Source: Paenibacillus sp.
GTDB taxonomy: Bacteria; Bacillota; Bacilli; Paenibacillales; Paenibacillaceae
NCBI GenBank assembly: GCA_023512345.1
Contig: JAILZT010000020.1
Location: 19,733 to 83,732 of the forward strand
Length of the DNA: 64,000 nucleotides
Direction: 5' to 3'
In this document: positions 45,925 to 54,878 of the stretch, piece after piece
Layout: every line of letters starts with the position of its first letter
Numbering within the stretch: the stretch's first letter is position 1
Notes under the pieces: model-generated
What the model was told of the DNA's origin: nothing
Seen by the model: only the letters and a program-made list of their open reading frames with translations
Database searches by the model: none
Position numbers and translations under genes: made by a program

Positions 45925-48900
45925 GCCAGTTCACCTCCTTCATTTTGCGGACAGCTACATAAACATCCCGTTGATTACCGATAGGACCGTAATAGTTAAA
46001 TCCATAGCTAAGCTGTGCATATCCCCCTACCATTTGAGTAGGTTTGACATGGATTTTCGTTGGTGCGTTATGGCTTCCCCCGCGATCATTCGTAATCTCA
46101 GACCCCGGTACGTTAATGTGTTTATCCTGCGCATGATACATGAACATGGTTCCCTTTGGCATTCTATGGCTCACTACCGCACGTGCGGTAACTACCCCAT
46201 TCCGGTTGTACACCTCAAGCCAGTCATTATCCTCAATGGCATGGGCTGCTGCATCCTCATTATTGATCCAGACCGTTGGTCCTCCGCGGAAAAGAGTAAG
46301 CATATGCAGGTTATCCTGATACGTACTATGGATATTCCACTTCCCATGCGGCGTTAAATAACGCAGTACGAGTGAATCTTGGCCTCCAATAATTTGTTTG
46401 TCACGCGGGCCAAATACCATAGGCGGCAAGGTCGGTTTATATACGGGGAGTGCTTCCCCAAACTGCAGGAATATCTCATGATCCACGTAAAAATGTTGTC
46501 TGCCTGTTAAGGTTCGGAAAGGTACTAGTCTCTCAATATTCGTAGTAAAAGGTGAATAACGTCTGCCCATCTTATTGGATCCGCTAAAAACAGGTGTAGG
46601 TATGACTTCACGCGGTTGAGCGGTAATGCTTTGGAAGGTAATCCGCTCTGCAGCACGGTCTGCTGAAATATCCTTGAGAGCTACGCCGGTATCCTGTTCT
46701 GCTGATTCCCATGCTCGTTGGGATACCTTTCCGTTCGTAGCTGATGATATGTTCAATATGGCATCGGCAACCTGCCGGGCCGTATGAAGCTTTGGCAGCC
46801 CATTTTTGATCGTTTCATCGAAATAAGTGCCATTTATTTTCTTTAATTCCTCATACTCCTCGGCTACCGAGAAGCTGACTCCGTGAGCGCCTACCTTGCC
46901 TGTAGCAAGTAGCGGTCCTAGCGTTACATATTTATCGTATATCTTCGTATAATCTCGTTCCACTATCGACAGATGGGGCATAGTTTTTCCTGGTATGGCT
47001 TCAATTTCACCTTTCCGCCAATCCTTTACTTCTCCATAAGGTTGAGAAATCTCACTCACCGAGTCATGCCCTAAAGGAGTAGTTACCAGATCCTTATAAA
47101 CGCCCGGAAGATAGGTTTTAGCTAATTCCGAGAAGGTTTGTGCAAGACTGCGGTAGATATCCCAGTCAGAACGCGATTCCCATAGAGGATCTATCGCCGG
47201 GTTAAAGGGATGCACGAAAGGATGCATATCCGTTGAAGACAAGTCAGTCTTCTCATACCAAGTTGCCGCCGGTAAAACAATATCTGCATACATCGGTGTG
47301 GAGGTCATCCGGAAATCCAGTGCAACAAGCAGATCCAGCTTTCCTTCGACATTGTCACGCCAAATGATTTCCTCAGGTTTCTCCTCCTCATTAGGGGTAG
47401 ATAACAGACCATCGGCTGCACCCAGCAAATGCTTCATGAAATATTCCTGTCCTTTGGCCGAGCTTGAAATCAGATTCGAACGCCATACAAACAAAGATCG
47501 AGGGAAGTTGTCCGGTGAATCCGGATCTTCAACGGCAAAGCTGGTTTCACCGGAGGTGATTTGCTCCAATGTATGTTTTACAATCTCCTCATTGGTCGTC
47601 TTCCCTTGCTGTGCAGCTTCCTCGGCAAACACGAGACTATTCTTGTTAAATTGCGGATAGGATGGAAGCCAACCCAAGCGAGCGGCTAGCACATTATAGT
47701 CTGCTGGATGTTGATATCGGATGTTCCCACCTGTTGGCGATTTCAATGAATCTGCGCCCATTTCTTCATACTTCCATTGATCTGTAGCAAAGTAGAAAAA
47801 CGAAGTGGCATTCTGCTGACGCGGCGGTCCCTGCCAGTCCTTGGCAAATGCTACAGTTGACCAGCCTTCAATCGGACGACACTTTTCTTGACCCACATAA
47901 TGCGCCCACCCGCCGCCATTAACCCCTTGGGAAGCCGTAAGGATAACCAAGTTCAGAATCGAACGATAGATGGTGTCACTGTTGAACCAGTGGTTGATCC
48001 CTGCACCCATAATGATCATCGAGCGTCCGCCGGTATCCAGTGCATTTTGTGCGAATTCACGAGCGATTTGAACGACAATGGACTGCTTAACTCCCGTAAT
48101 TTTTTCCTGCCAGGCTGGTGTATACAAGGAAGTTTCATCCTGATAGCCCTTGGCTTCCAGCTCACTATTCGCCCGTGCCACACCGTACTGGCTCATCATG
48201 AGGTCAAAGACAGTTGAAGCTAATCGCTCCGTTCCATCAGCCATGATTAACCTTTTAGCCGGGATTGGACGTTTAAAAGTTCCGTTAGCGGTATTATCAA
48301 AAAATGGGAATACGATCGTCTCCCAATCAGCATCGTGCGCCTCCACTGAAAGCGCCGGGTGAATTAAGGAACCGTCCTCCCGCTCCAATATGAGATTCCA
48401 CTTCTTATCCTTTTCCCAGCGTTGGCCGACCGTTCCGTTCGGAATCGTAATTTCATGGGTTGCTTCATCCCAAATGACCGGCTTCCATTCCGCATGCTGC
48501 GAGACGTCACCTAAATCACTGGCTCGTAAGAAGCGTCCTGCCTTGTAATCGCCTTCATGCTCCTCCAGCAAGATGAGAAAAGGCATATCTGTATATTGTT
48601 TTGCGTAATTCAGGAACATGGGCTCCTGACGCTCTTTGTAGAACTCGTTAAGAATGACATGCGTCATCGCCTGGGCAATTGCCGCATCCGTACCGGGATT
48701 TGGGGCCAGCCAGTTATCCGCGAATTTTACATTTTCGGCATAATCCGGCGCAATGGATACGACCTTCGTGCCCTTATATCGAACCTCTGTCATAAAGTGA
48801 GCATCTGGTGTACGTGTTAACGGTACATTTGAACCCCACATCATGATATAACCGGCGTTATACCAGTCACTGGATTCAGGCACATCCGTTTGCTCGCCCC

Positions 48901-49588
48901 AAATTTGCGGGGAGGCTGGCGGCAAATCTGCATACCAATCATAGAAACTGAGCATTTGCCCGCCTATTAAAGATAGAAAACGTGCACCTGACGCATAGCT
49001 AATCATGGACATCGCTGGAATAGGTGTAAAACCAGCGATTCGATCGGGTCCGTATTTACGGATGGTATAGATTAATTGGGCAGCAATTAAGGCGTTGGCA
49101 TCTTGCCAGGACACTCGGACATGTCCGCCTTTGCCGCGCGCTTTTTTGTAGGTTGTAGCTTTCTCAGGATCCTCTACAATGCTCGCCCAAGCTGCGATGG
49201 GATCAGCAGATTCGCTTAAAGCCTGTTTCCATAAACGCCATAACCTTCCCCGCATATAAGGGTATTTCACACGCAGCGGGCTATATTCATACCAAGAAAA
49301 TGAAGCACCGCGCGGACAGCCGCGTGGTTCAAATTCCGGCATATCCGGTCCACAAGAGGGATAATCAATCTGTTGGTTCTCCCAAGTTATAATTCCATTC
49401 TTCACAAATACTTTCCAACTGCACGATCCGGTGCAGTTTACACCGTGAGTCGTCCGCACCACTTTGTCATGTGACCAGCGTTTCCGGTACATATCTTCCC
49501 AATCCCTGTTTTTCTCCTCCAGCACAGACCAGTTATTCGAATAGCTTTCTACAGGTTTGAAGAATTTAAGTCCAAACTTTCCTTTCAT
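45914..49588 (-). CDS. narG: Respiratory nitrate reductase alpha subunit
   Basis: 1224 residues, catalytic molybdopterin subunit. The FS0 cluster motif is THGVNCTGSC (H-x3-C-x3-C) with the fourth Cys in RGCPRG; conserved YIMMWGSNVPLTRTPDAHF, GAGINHWFNSD and C-terminal VYNRNGVVTARAVVSHRMPKG are present. No twin-Arg signal of the RR-x-FLK type is evident at the start, as in other cytoplasm-facing NarG. ATG at 49588 follows AAAGGAG by 12 bases; the longer frame to 49738 covers the promoter and is rejected. Confidence 0.96.
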   Translation of the reverse strand: MKGKFGLKFFKPVESYSNNWSVLEEKNRDWEDMYRKRWSHDKVVRTTHGVNCTGSCSWKVFVKNGIITWENQQIDYPSCGPDMPEFEPRGCPRGASFSWYEYSPLRVKYPYMRGRLWRLWKQALSESADPIAAWASIVEDPEKATTYKKARGKGGHVRVSWQDANALIAAQLIYTIRKYGPDRIAGFTPIPAMSMISYASGARFLSLIGGQMLSFYDWYADLPPASPQIWGEQTDVPESSDWYNAGYIMMWGSNVPLTRTPDAHFMTEVRYKGTKVVSIAPDYAENVKFADNWLAPNPGTDAAIAQAMTHVILNEFYKERQEPMFLNYAKQYTDMPFLILLEEHEGDYKAGRFLRASDLGDVSQHAEWKPVIWDEATHEITIPNGTVGQRWEKDKKWNLILEREDGSLIHPALSVEAHDADWETIVFPFFDNTANGTFKRPIPAKRLIMADGTERLASTVFDLMMSQYGVARANSELEAKGYQDETSLYTPAWQEKITGVKQSIVVQIAREFAQNALDTGGRSMIIMGAGINHWFNSDTIYRSILNLVILTASQGVNGGGWAHYVGQEKCRPIEGWSTVAFAKDWQGPPRQQNATSFFYFATDQWKYEEMGADSLKSPTGGNIRYQHPADYNVLAARLGWLPSYPQFNKNSLVFAEEAAQQGKTTNEEIVKHTLEQITSGETSFAVEDPDSPDNFPRSLFVWRSNLISSSAKGQEYFMKHLLGAADGLLSTPNEEEKPEEIIWRDNVEGKLDLLVALDFRMTSTPMYADIVLPAATWYEKTDLSSTDMHPFVHPFNPAIDPLWESRSDWDIYRSLAQTFSELAKTYLPGVYKDLVTTPLGHDSVSEISQPYGEVKDWRKGEIEAIPGKTMPHLSIVERDYTKIYDKYVTLGPLLATGKVGAHGVSFSVAEEYEELKKINGTYFDETIKNGLPKLHTARQVADAILNISSATNGKVSQRAWESAEQDTGVALKDISADRAAERITFQSITAQPREVIPTPVFSGSNKMGRRYSPFTTNIERLVPFRTLTGRQHFYVDHEIFLQFGEALPVYKPTLPPMVFGPRDKQIIGGQDSLVLRYLTPHGKWNIHSTYQDNLHMLTLFRGGPTVWINNEDAAAHAIEDNDWLEVYNRNGVVTARAVVSHRMPKGTMFMYHAQDKHINVPGSEITNDRGGSHNAPTKIHVKPTQMVGGYAQLSYGFNYYGPIGNQRDVYVAVRKMKEVNWLED

Positions 49589-49690
49589 TGGACATGACCA
49601 CTCCTTTGGCAGAATGACAAGAATTTGGGGGATCAAATATTTGTCTATTCTTATACACCCATTATCGAATACGGTACGGTAGGTTCCTAT

Positions 49691-49704
49691 TAGGGAAAGT
49701 CCTA
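49691..49704. promoter_or_regulatory. NreC-type binding site before narG
   Basis: TAGGGAAAGTCCTA fits TAGGG-N4-CCCTA with one mismatch. It lies about 100 bp upstream of the narG start and is followed, toward narG, by a GATAAT -10-like sequence with no good -35, as expected for an activated promoter. No FNR-like TGTGA-N6-TCACA palindrome was seen in the gap. Confidence 0.65.
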
Positions 49705-49760
49705 TATATGCACTAAAAAGACCCATACTTAAATGCACGGGTCAATCTATATATGTATTA

Positions 49761-50495
49761 CTATCCATATTGAATAATGGTAACGGAGAGCACTAAAAAT
49801 TGCACGGCACCAATAATTTCAATGATACCTACTTTCCATGGCCGCAGGATTTTACCTGCAAAAATGAATGTTCTTACGGACGAGAAAGTAAATGGGATGA
49901 ACATCCATGGTAAACCTACTATAAAGGGGATGAGGAGCACAAGAACATGATACAATCTTGCATAGTTAATCCATTGCACGCTTTTGCGTTCACGAAATAC
50001 TGATTTCACAAAAAACACACTGCCCATAAAGTGTAAGAAGCTGAACATCATGATCAAAGCCATCGTTCGGTCCCAGCTTCCTCCACTTAGTAAGTAGGCT
50101 GCTGGTCCTCCAACAGAGAATATCAATATGGCACAAATATTATTAAGCATCGCCCGTTCTGACTTATGTATGGTATGCCAAATATTAACCATAAGCAGTC
50201 CTAGCAATAGTGGACCGAAATAAAATAACGATGGATTAAGAATTACTGACGGAATCAGACAAAGGATAGAAACCGCTCCATAAATCAGACCCCATTTCAA
50301 CCAGTGCTCGCGGTTAGAAGTTCTTTTGAGGAATTGAAGAAATGGATAAGAGGATAAATAGAGAAATAACCACCCTACAAATAACGGCAGATGCATCCAC
50401 TGCGGCTCCCCCGCCATCATCCCAAACAGAAAAGGAACACTGACCATAGCCCATCCGCCGTGTTCATGCGGGATCACAATTCTTTTAGTTTTCAA
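49761..50495 (-). CDS. ywiC: YwiC-like membrane protein
   Basis: 244 residues with about seven membrane helices. N-terminal IPHEHGGWAMVSVPFLFGM is the hallmark of the YwiC family; in Bacillus subtilis ywiC also lies beside the nar genes. Molecular function is not known. ATG after GGGGAGGTAGTGATGCTTT. It precedes narG by 172 bp on the same strand; the NreC-like site sits in between, so narG probably has its own promoter. Confidence 0.9.
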   Translation of the reverse strand: MKTKRIVIPHEHGGWAMVSVPFLFGMMAGEPQWMHLPLFVGWLFLYLSSYPFLQFLKRTSNREHWLKWGLIYGAVSILCLIPSVILNPSLFYFGPLLLGLLMVNIWHTIHKSERAMLNNICAILIFSVGGPAAYLLSGGSWDRTMALIMMFSFLHFMGSVFFVKSVFRERKSVQWINYARLYHVLVLLIPFIVGLPWMFIPFTFSSVRTFIFAGKILRPWKVGIIEIIGAVQFLVLSVTIIQYG

Positions 50496-50603
50496 AGCAT
50501 CACTACCTCCCCAAGGCCTAATATGAGTATGCTAGAAATAGCATAAACCACCAGATTTCAGACGCTTATGAGCCTGCGCACATTTAATCGTAAAAGATTA
50601 TAG

Positions 50604-50622
50604 AGCCTTTCACCTTAAGGCT
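50604..50622. repeat. Short inverted repeat upstream of ywiC
   Basis: AGCCTT/AAGGCT around seven bases, in the gap between the FMN reductase terminator and ywiC. Possible operator or small hairpin; nothing stronger supports it. Confidence 0.35.
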
Positions 50623-50655
50623 GTATCCTTTGAAGAATGGAATTTCCTTAACACA

Positions 50656-50693
50656 AACAAGGAGCAGTTTGCCGCGGCAAACTACTCCTTGTT
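50656..50693 (-). terminator. Terminator of the FMN reductase gene
   Basis: Eighteen-base arms (AACAAGGAG.AGTTTGCC and its complement) with a single mismatch and GC at the centre, 20 bp after the reductase stop. Confidence 0.85.
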
Positions 50694-50712
50694 CATTAAC
50701 TAACGTCCCCCA

Positions 50713-51267
50713 TTAGCGTAAAGACTGGATCAATACCCGAACGAGATTACTCAGCGATGATAAAGTATTCATTTCTATCACGCTCCCGTCCGGCCCGATC
50801 TTCTTAGTGACAAACGGCACTGCTAGTGTTGCTTCGTCGGGAATCGCCGCGCTCATCATCTTAAGTGTAGTTATCAATGATGTTAGTGCTGTCGCGCCGC
50901 CTTCGACATGCGGGGATGCACTGATAACCGCCGTTGGCTTATCCATGAACTCACCCGAGGAGACGACCCAATCGAGAGCATTCTTAAGCGATCCTGGCAC
51001 TCCGCGCGCATATTCCGGTGTACATATGATGATTGCATCCGCTGACCGCAACTGTTCCCGCCATTCAAGCACTGCTTCATGTGGTCCAATATCGTCAACA
51101 ATGTCTAAGTCAGGACTGAAATGTGGCAAGCTCGCCAGCCCATCGTAGATACGAAACTCAACACCCGTGGGCAGCATCCCCTCTATGGATGAGAGAATTC
51201 GTGAATTCGTCGATTGCTTGCGAAGACTTCCGGATATGCTTAGGACTACCAGATTACGTTGCTCCAC
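50713..51267 (-). CDS. NADPH-dependent FMN reductase family protein
   Basis: 184 residues, flavodoxin-like. FMN phosphate loop SISGSLRKQSTNSR (about 10-23), then TPEYARGVPGSLKNALDWVV, the hallmark of NADPH-dependent FMN reductases, azoreductases and chromate reductases. Dimeric cytosolic enzyme, electron acceptor unknown. Single gene; the start ATG follows AGAAAAGAAGGTGTACTGAGTGG-like sequence. Confidence 0.92.
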   Translation of the reverse strand: MEQRNLVVLSISGSLRKQSTNSRILSSIEGMLPTGVEFRIYDGLASLPHFSPDLDIVDDIGPHEAVLEWREQLRSADAIIICTPEYARGVPGSLKNALDWVVSSGEFMDKPTAVISASPHVEGGATALTSLITTLKMMSAAIPDEATLAVPFVTKKIGPDGSVIEMNTLSSLSNLVRVLIQSLR

Positions 51268-51576
51268 TCAGTACACCTTCTTTTCAATTTGATCTCGCAA
51301 GTATAAACCATAACACTAATGTCATAGTCAATAGGGCCATACTCAGCAACCGAACGACGCATGTCTAGATGCCGTTTCATTTTAATTACGCTATCGTTTC
51401 AGGTTAGCTTAAATATTATTACTAAATAGATTGAACTTAAGATTTTTTCTGAATAAAGGATTACTCGGACTGTGGTGAATGAACTGACGTAGATCACTTC
51501 TTCGCATAAATAGCCACTCACTCCCCTCCTAGATGTACGAACACGTGTGTATGTCTACTCAAGAAGAATGCATAAG

Positions 51577-51762
51577 CTATACGGACCCAAGGGACGCTAT
51601 TTAGTCCATTTACCGGAATTTCTTATCTATACGGACTCAGATGACCCTATTTATAAGAATTCAGCCATAAATGGCCCAGTATTCATAAATAACGGCATCT
51701 GTGTCCGCATAACTCACTAATAGAGCAATTTATAGACAATAAGGGATCTGTAGTCCGCATAG
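51577..51762. repeat. Four-copy repeat array, two direct and two inverted
   Basis: Units begin CTATACGGAC (51577-51603 and 51627-51653, start-to-start 50 bp) and occur inverted, ending GTCCGCATA (51686-51712 and 51735-51762, about 49 bp apart). Consensus is CTATrCGGAC, then n-CAGATG, then C-CTATTTA-like. The whole array is quasi-symmetrical and can form a large cruciform or hairpins. Confidence 0.75.
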
Positions 51763-51904
51763 CGTTCTCCACCACGATCTACTTTGAAATATATACTTAA
51801 GTTGCAGCTATTTGACTCAATTTTAATTGCTAGTTTTATGTAAATAAGCTCAACAAAAGAAAATCACAAAAAAGTGAAAACGACAAAAAGGACTTATGAA
51901 AATG

Positions 51905-52037
51905 TAGGGTGACAGCGACCGCGTGAGCTTTTCGTAGGAAAGCTAGCTTCGAAAGAATATGCTGTATCCGGATTTTATCCGCAGACAGCGCTACAAATTC
52001 AAAAAGTTTGGAGACAACAGCAGTTGGAAGTCCAAAC
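51905..52037. ncRNA. Run of consecutive hairpins, candidate structured RNA or repeat element
   Basis: Three strong stems follow one another: AGCTTT/AAAGCT (51926-51944), GCTGT-3-CGGAT-ttt-ATCCG-3-ACAGC (51961-51989, symmetrical internal loop) and GTTTGGA-2-CAAC-agca-GTTG-4-TCCAAAC (52006-52037). A weaker GGT/ACC stem precedes. The strand is not determined. Could equally be a dispersed extragenic element. Confidence 0.4.
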
Positions 52038-52074
52038 CTTCACCATAGGTACTGCCGAACGCCCAACGAGTGAA

Positions 52075-52356
52075 TCATTTGTTCATAATTTTTTTCTTCA
52101 TAAAAAACAGTATTATTGTGATTAAAAAACCACTTAGAACAAAAGCAACTCCATAATATATCCAACCCACAAGTTGGGCAAGACCATCACCATCTGCTTG
52201 GAAAAGCCACCCTATACAGGCTAAGGAGAATAATAAAACACTTAAACTAATGGATTGTACAAATGTATTTCCAAATTTTTTTGTTTTCTTCATTCTTATA
52301 ATCGTAAATGTAATGATAGCAAATAACAATATTCCTATTACTCCCAGATGTAACAT
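52075..52356 (-). CDS. Small membrane protein
   Basis: 93 residues with three hydrophobic segments (about 2-21, 32-52 and 60-85) and a Lys-rich end (MKKKIMNK). No recognised family. A good site, GGAGAGGTGATGATAT, precedes the ATG at 52356. Neighbours are other small membrane proteins on the same strand, perhaps an immunity or transport-accessory set (inference). Confidence 0.65.
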   Translation of the reverse strand: MLHLGVIGILLFAIITFTIIRMKKTKKFGNTFVQSISLSVLLFSLACIGWLFQADGDGLAQLVGWIYYGVAFVLSGFLITIILFFMKKKIMNK

Positions 52357-52390
52357 ATATCATCACCTCTCCGTCATTAGCATTCACAAT

Positions 52391-52445
52391 AAAACCTCCT
52401 CTTAGAAGCTATACCATCTAGGTTTGCTTCTAAAGGGAGGCTTTT
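52391..52445. terminator. Bidirectional terminator-like hairpin
   Basis: AAAACCTCC-CTTAGAAGC pairs with GCTTCTAA-GGGAGG-CTTTT, with A-run and T-run at the ends. It would end transcripts of the broken gene upstream on the minus strand. Confidence 0.7.
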
Positions 52446-52498
52446 AGTCTTCTAACTGCTTGAGCTAGCGTTCTCCGTTAGGTTAACAATAGTATAAA

Positions 52499-52659
52499 TT
52501 ATTTATTTTTTAGATACATGAAGACTTTTATCCAGAAGATGCATCCGAGTAAAATATGAATACCGCTTTCTTCAATATCTATCCCGTTACCACTCAGAAA
52601 TATCCCTGTAAAAAGCCAAGCACTATAGATATTGAAACTTCAAGGAACTTACTATTCAT
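52499..52659 (-). pseudogene. Frameshifted small membrane protein gene
   Basis: From ATG 52659, after AAGGTGAAAGATT, the frame reads MNSKFLEVSISIVLGFLQ and then stops. Shifting by one base near the CTTTTTACAGGG stretch restores GIFLSGNGIDIEESGIHILL, then a second hydrophobic segment and a KNK end, stopping at 52499. Total length is 161 nt, one base short of a full frame. The intact product would be about 53 residues with two membrane segments, similar in style to its neighbours. Confidence 0.6.
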
Positions 52660-52762
52660 AATCTTTCACCTTACTTCTGCATTTGATTCAAACTTAGCTT
52701 ATGAAACCCTACGAAAACCATATATGAGTTTCTCAATGATCCTGCCCGTTACTTCAATATTA

Positions 52763-52791
52763 AAAGCAGATTGCATTAGCAGTCTGCTCTT
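52763..52791. terminator. Terminator-like hairpin after the 147-residue membrane protein
   Basis: AAAGCAGA-TGC pairs with GCA-TCTGCT-TTT; about 85 bp after the stop of the gene at 52876 on the minus strand. Confidence 0.6.
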
Positions 52792-52875
52792 TACTAAGCT
52801 ATCGTTACCCGTAGAAAGCTGATTTCACTACCCTAATATCCTCTTCGCTTAAGTAAAGAACAGAAATTGTCGTTC

Positions 52876-53319
52876 CTATCTTTCCTTAATTTTCTTTTCG
52901 AGTACGTAAAATAATAAAAAACCAAATATCAGACCGCTAATTGTATGAGCTATTGTTCCCGATGTGACCAAAAGGTAGCCCAATGGTAAATCATAATAAG
53001 ATATAGATAAACCAGACCAAAATAATAGTGGTAATAAAGAGACATAGAGTGAAGGTAAGCCGAATACACAGAGCTTAATCCAATTTATTGTCCACTCTCC
53101 AGTCTTACGTAGTAATTCAAAGAATCTTAGCAAACCGAGTAACAATCCTAAGGAAATTGGAAAAAGAACAGAAAAGACAATAATAGGTATAGATTGATAT
53201 GTCGTACGTGCTTCTACCTGTAAATGATGTTGATATTTTAACCCGTATATAAAAACCAAGGTCACGATTACTAAGAATCCCAAATAAATAAACAAGTTAT
53301 TTACCCAAATCCTCTTCAT
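52876..53319 (-). CDS. Integral membrane protein, unknown
   Basis: 147 residues with four hydrophobic segments (about 8-26, 43-66, 83-105 and 112-138) and a basic tail (EKKIKER). Not recognised. ATG after AAATAAGGGGTGAATAA. Follows the 73-residue membrane protein by 45 bp, probably the same transcript. Confidence 0.7.
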   Translation of the reverse strand: MKRIWVNNLFIYLGFLVIVTLVFIYGLKYQHHLQVEARTTYQSIPIIVFSVLFPISLGLLLGLLRFFELLRKTGEWTINWIKLCVFGLPSLYVSLLPLLFWSGLSISYYDLPLGYLLVTSGTIAHTISGLIFGFLLFYVLEKKIKER

Positions 53320-53364
53320 TTATTCACCCCTTATTTTTTGTTGATTCAAATGTAATTAATTAAT

Positions 53365-53586
53365 CTACAGCTTTCCCTTTTGTATCCATGACCAAATTCG
53401 GTAAGACCCAAAAAGTGCAATTAACAATAATAAAATAAGGACAACAAGCCATATTCCAAGTCGATTGATATCGTTTAGCCCTTCTGAATTCGCAAATACA
53501 AACACAGAGAGACCCAAGAAAAAAAAGTACATTAATACATTTGGAATAATCCAAGCCATTCTTAGACCCATATTCGGTTTAGTCAT
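53365..53586 (-). CDS. Small membrane protein
   Basis: 73 residues with two hydrophobic segments (about 9-31 and 42-65) and a short basic tail (WIQKGKL). GGAGGTGGGGC lies directly before the ATG. No recognised family. First gene of a short operon with the 147-residue membrane protein. Confidence 0.68.
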   Translation of the reverse strand: MTKPNMGLRMAWIIPNVLMYFFFLGLSVFVFANSEGLNDINRLGIWLVVLILLLLIALFGSYRIWSWIQKGKL

Positions 53587-53757
53587 GCCCCACCTCCACC
53601 GTTAGTCGTTAGTAAATTATACGCTTCCAAGTATTGTAAGTTCCGCTATCCTGCCCGTTTGCTTAAATGAAAAGGCAGCCGATCATCTGACCGGCTACCT
53701 TCGTGTATTAATTGAACTATCGTGTCCAATTAGCGTAACCCGAATCGTTTGAAACGC

Positions 53758-54750
53758 TTAATTCATTTCATTATATCGTTCGACTGCCTTACTAAGCTGA
53801 TAATTGAAATTCTCAGGTGTACCATCGGTAGTGTTCAGGAATTGGCCATTCAGGTCATTATCAGATACTGGTTCCTTCTTATTGATGCGTTCAATAATTT
53901 TCGAAGCGGCCGCTTTTGCCTCAGTAGCAGAATTAACATAGTTCTCGATACTGAAGCTGTTAATCCCTTCTTTTTGAATTTGTTTCTTGTCTTTTGAGAT
54001 TGTCATGAGCGCACTCAGATCTGCGGTCATGATGTCGTATTTGGCTTTAAACTTCGTCATATCAAGCTGCAGCACATTACCGGCGGTAATTCCCTGCTCA
54101 TCCATTTCAATAGCCGTAGCCTCGGCATCAATCATAAACTTTAAGGCATTATACCTGATTTGCTGATCTGAATCCTTGAGTTCTTGCAGATCAGCCAGAC
54201 GCTGTTCGTTACCCATTTTTTGTAAAGCCGTGAAATATTGTGTAGCGACAGTCTCGTAAGCGAGATTGGCACTTACCAGCTTGGTATGCAGCTGTTTTCC
54301 GTTTGCAAAATCATCATCCACGTATCCTTTTGTATCATAGTAGGCTTTCATTTCGTCCAGGACGGACAACAGATCTTTAATGACTGGTGTCAGTTTGGTC
54401 ACTACGGGGTCTGCATTCGCAAAAGCAGGTTGGCTTGCTGTATATCCGTTCGCTTTATCAATAACTTCCCGCTCAGATTCAACAACGCCAAGCATGATGA
54501 AGCTGAAGTTCTTCTCGATTACTGGCTGTGCATCAACCCCGAACTTCTCGAAATAATGAATCAGAACCTCATTGATTCTGCCTGTCATTAAATTATTCAG
54601 CCCTACATACGTATTGTATTTTTCGATTTCTTTGATCTCATCGGACGTAACACCAGCAGGAGCTTGATCCACGGTCGATGTAAAGGCAGAACAAGCTGAC
54701 AACATTGCACCTAACATGATAATAGCAATAATGAATGATAGCTTTCTCAA
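53758..54750 (-). CDS. DUF3829-like lipoprotein
   Basis: 330 residues. Lipobox AMLSAC near residue 20, then a mostly helical domain resembling DUF3829 (YNTYVGLNNLMTGRINEVLIHYFEKFG and AYYDTKGYVDDDFANGKQLHTKL). No function known. TTG start at 54750 after GGAGGAATCACTATT. Stands alone between membrane proteins and a two-component operon. Confidence 0.72.
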   Translation of the reverse strand: MRKLSFIIAIIMLGAMLSACSAFTSTVDQAPAGVTSDEIKEIEKYNTYVGLNNLMTGRINEVLIHYFEKFGVDAQPVIEKNFSFIMLGVVESEREVIDKANGYTASQPAFANADPVVTKLTPVIKDLLSVLDEMKAYYDTKGYVDDDFANGKQLHTKLVSANLAYETVATQYFTALQKMGNEQRLADLQELKDSDQQIRYNALKFMIDAEATAIEMDEQGITAGNVLQLDMTKFKAKYDIMTADLSALMTISKDKKQIQKEGINSFSIENYVNSATEAKAAASKIIERINKKEPVSDNDLNGQFLNTTDGTPENFNYQLSKAVERYNEMN

Positions 54751-54878
54751 AATAGTGATTCCTCCGACTTAGTTATTTAACGTGCCTTTCTTTAGTCACT
54801 GTTGATGGTGAACATATCTATTCAATTTTAGAATTATTTGGTGAATAGGTCTTGAGTCTTGAGTAGCAGAATTGAAAA

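Larger units (their letters stand above)
51268..52074. other. Long intergenic region with repeats and structured DNA
   Basis: 807 bp without a convincing gene. From left to right: the FMN reductase promoter side, a four-unit repeat array (51577-51762), an A-rich stretch (51840-51900) and a run of hairpins (51905-52037). Only short frames are present. Confidence 0.7.
52357..52875. other. Intergenic region with two terminators and a broken small gene
   Basis: 519 bp. Contains hairpins at 52391-52445 and 52763-52791 and the frameshifted reading frame at 52499-52659. Nothing else was recognised. Confidence 0.6.

Noticed and set aside
49589..49738. Longer NarG start
   Set aside because: The extra 50 codons cover the NreC-like site and are not family-like; ATG 49588 has a good ribosome site.
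51268..52074. CRISPR array
   Set aside because: The repeats are few, occur in both orientations and have differing spacers of about 22-32 bp; no cas genes are in the window.
52556..52822. 88-codon plus-strand frame
   Set aside because: Overlaps the frameshifted minus-strand gene and a terminator-like hairpin; no ribosome site and composition unlike a protein.
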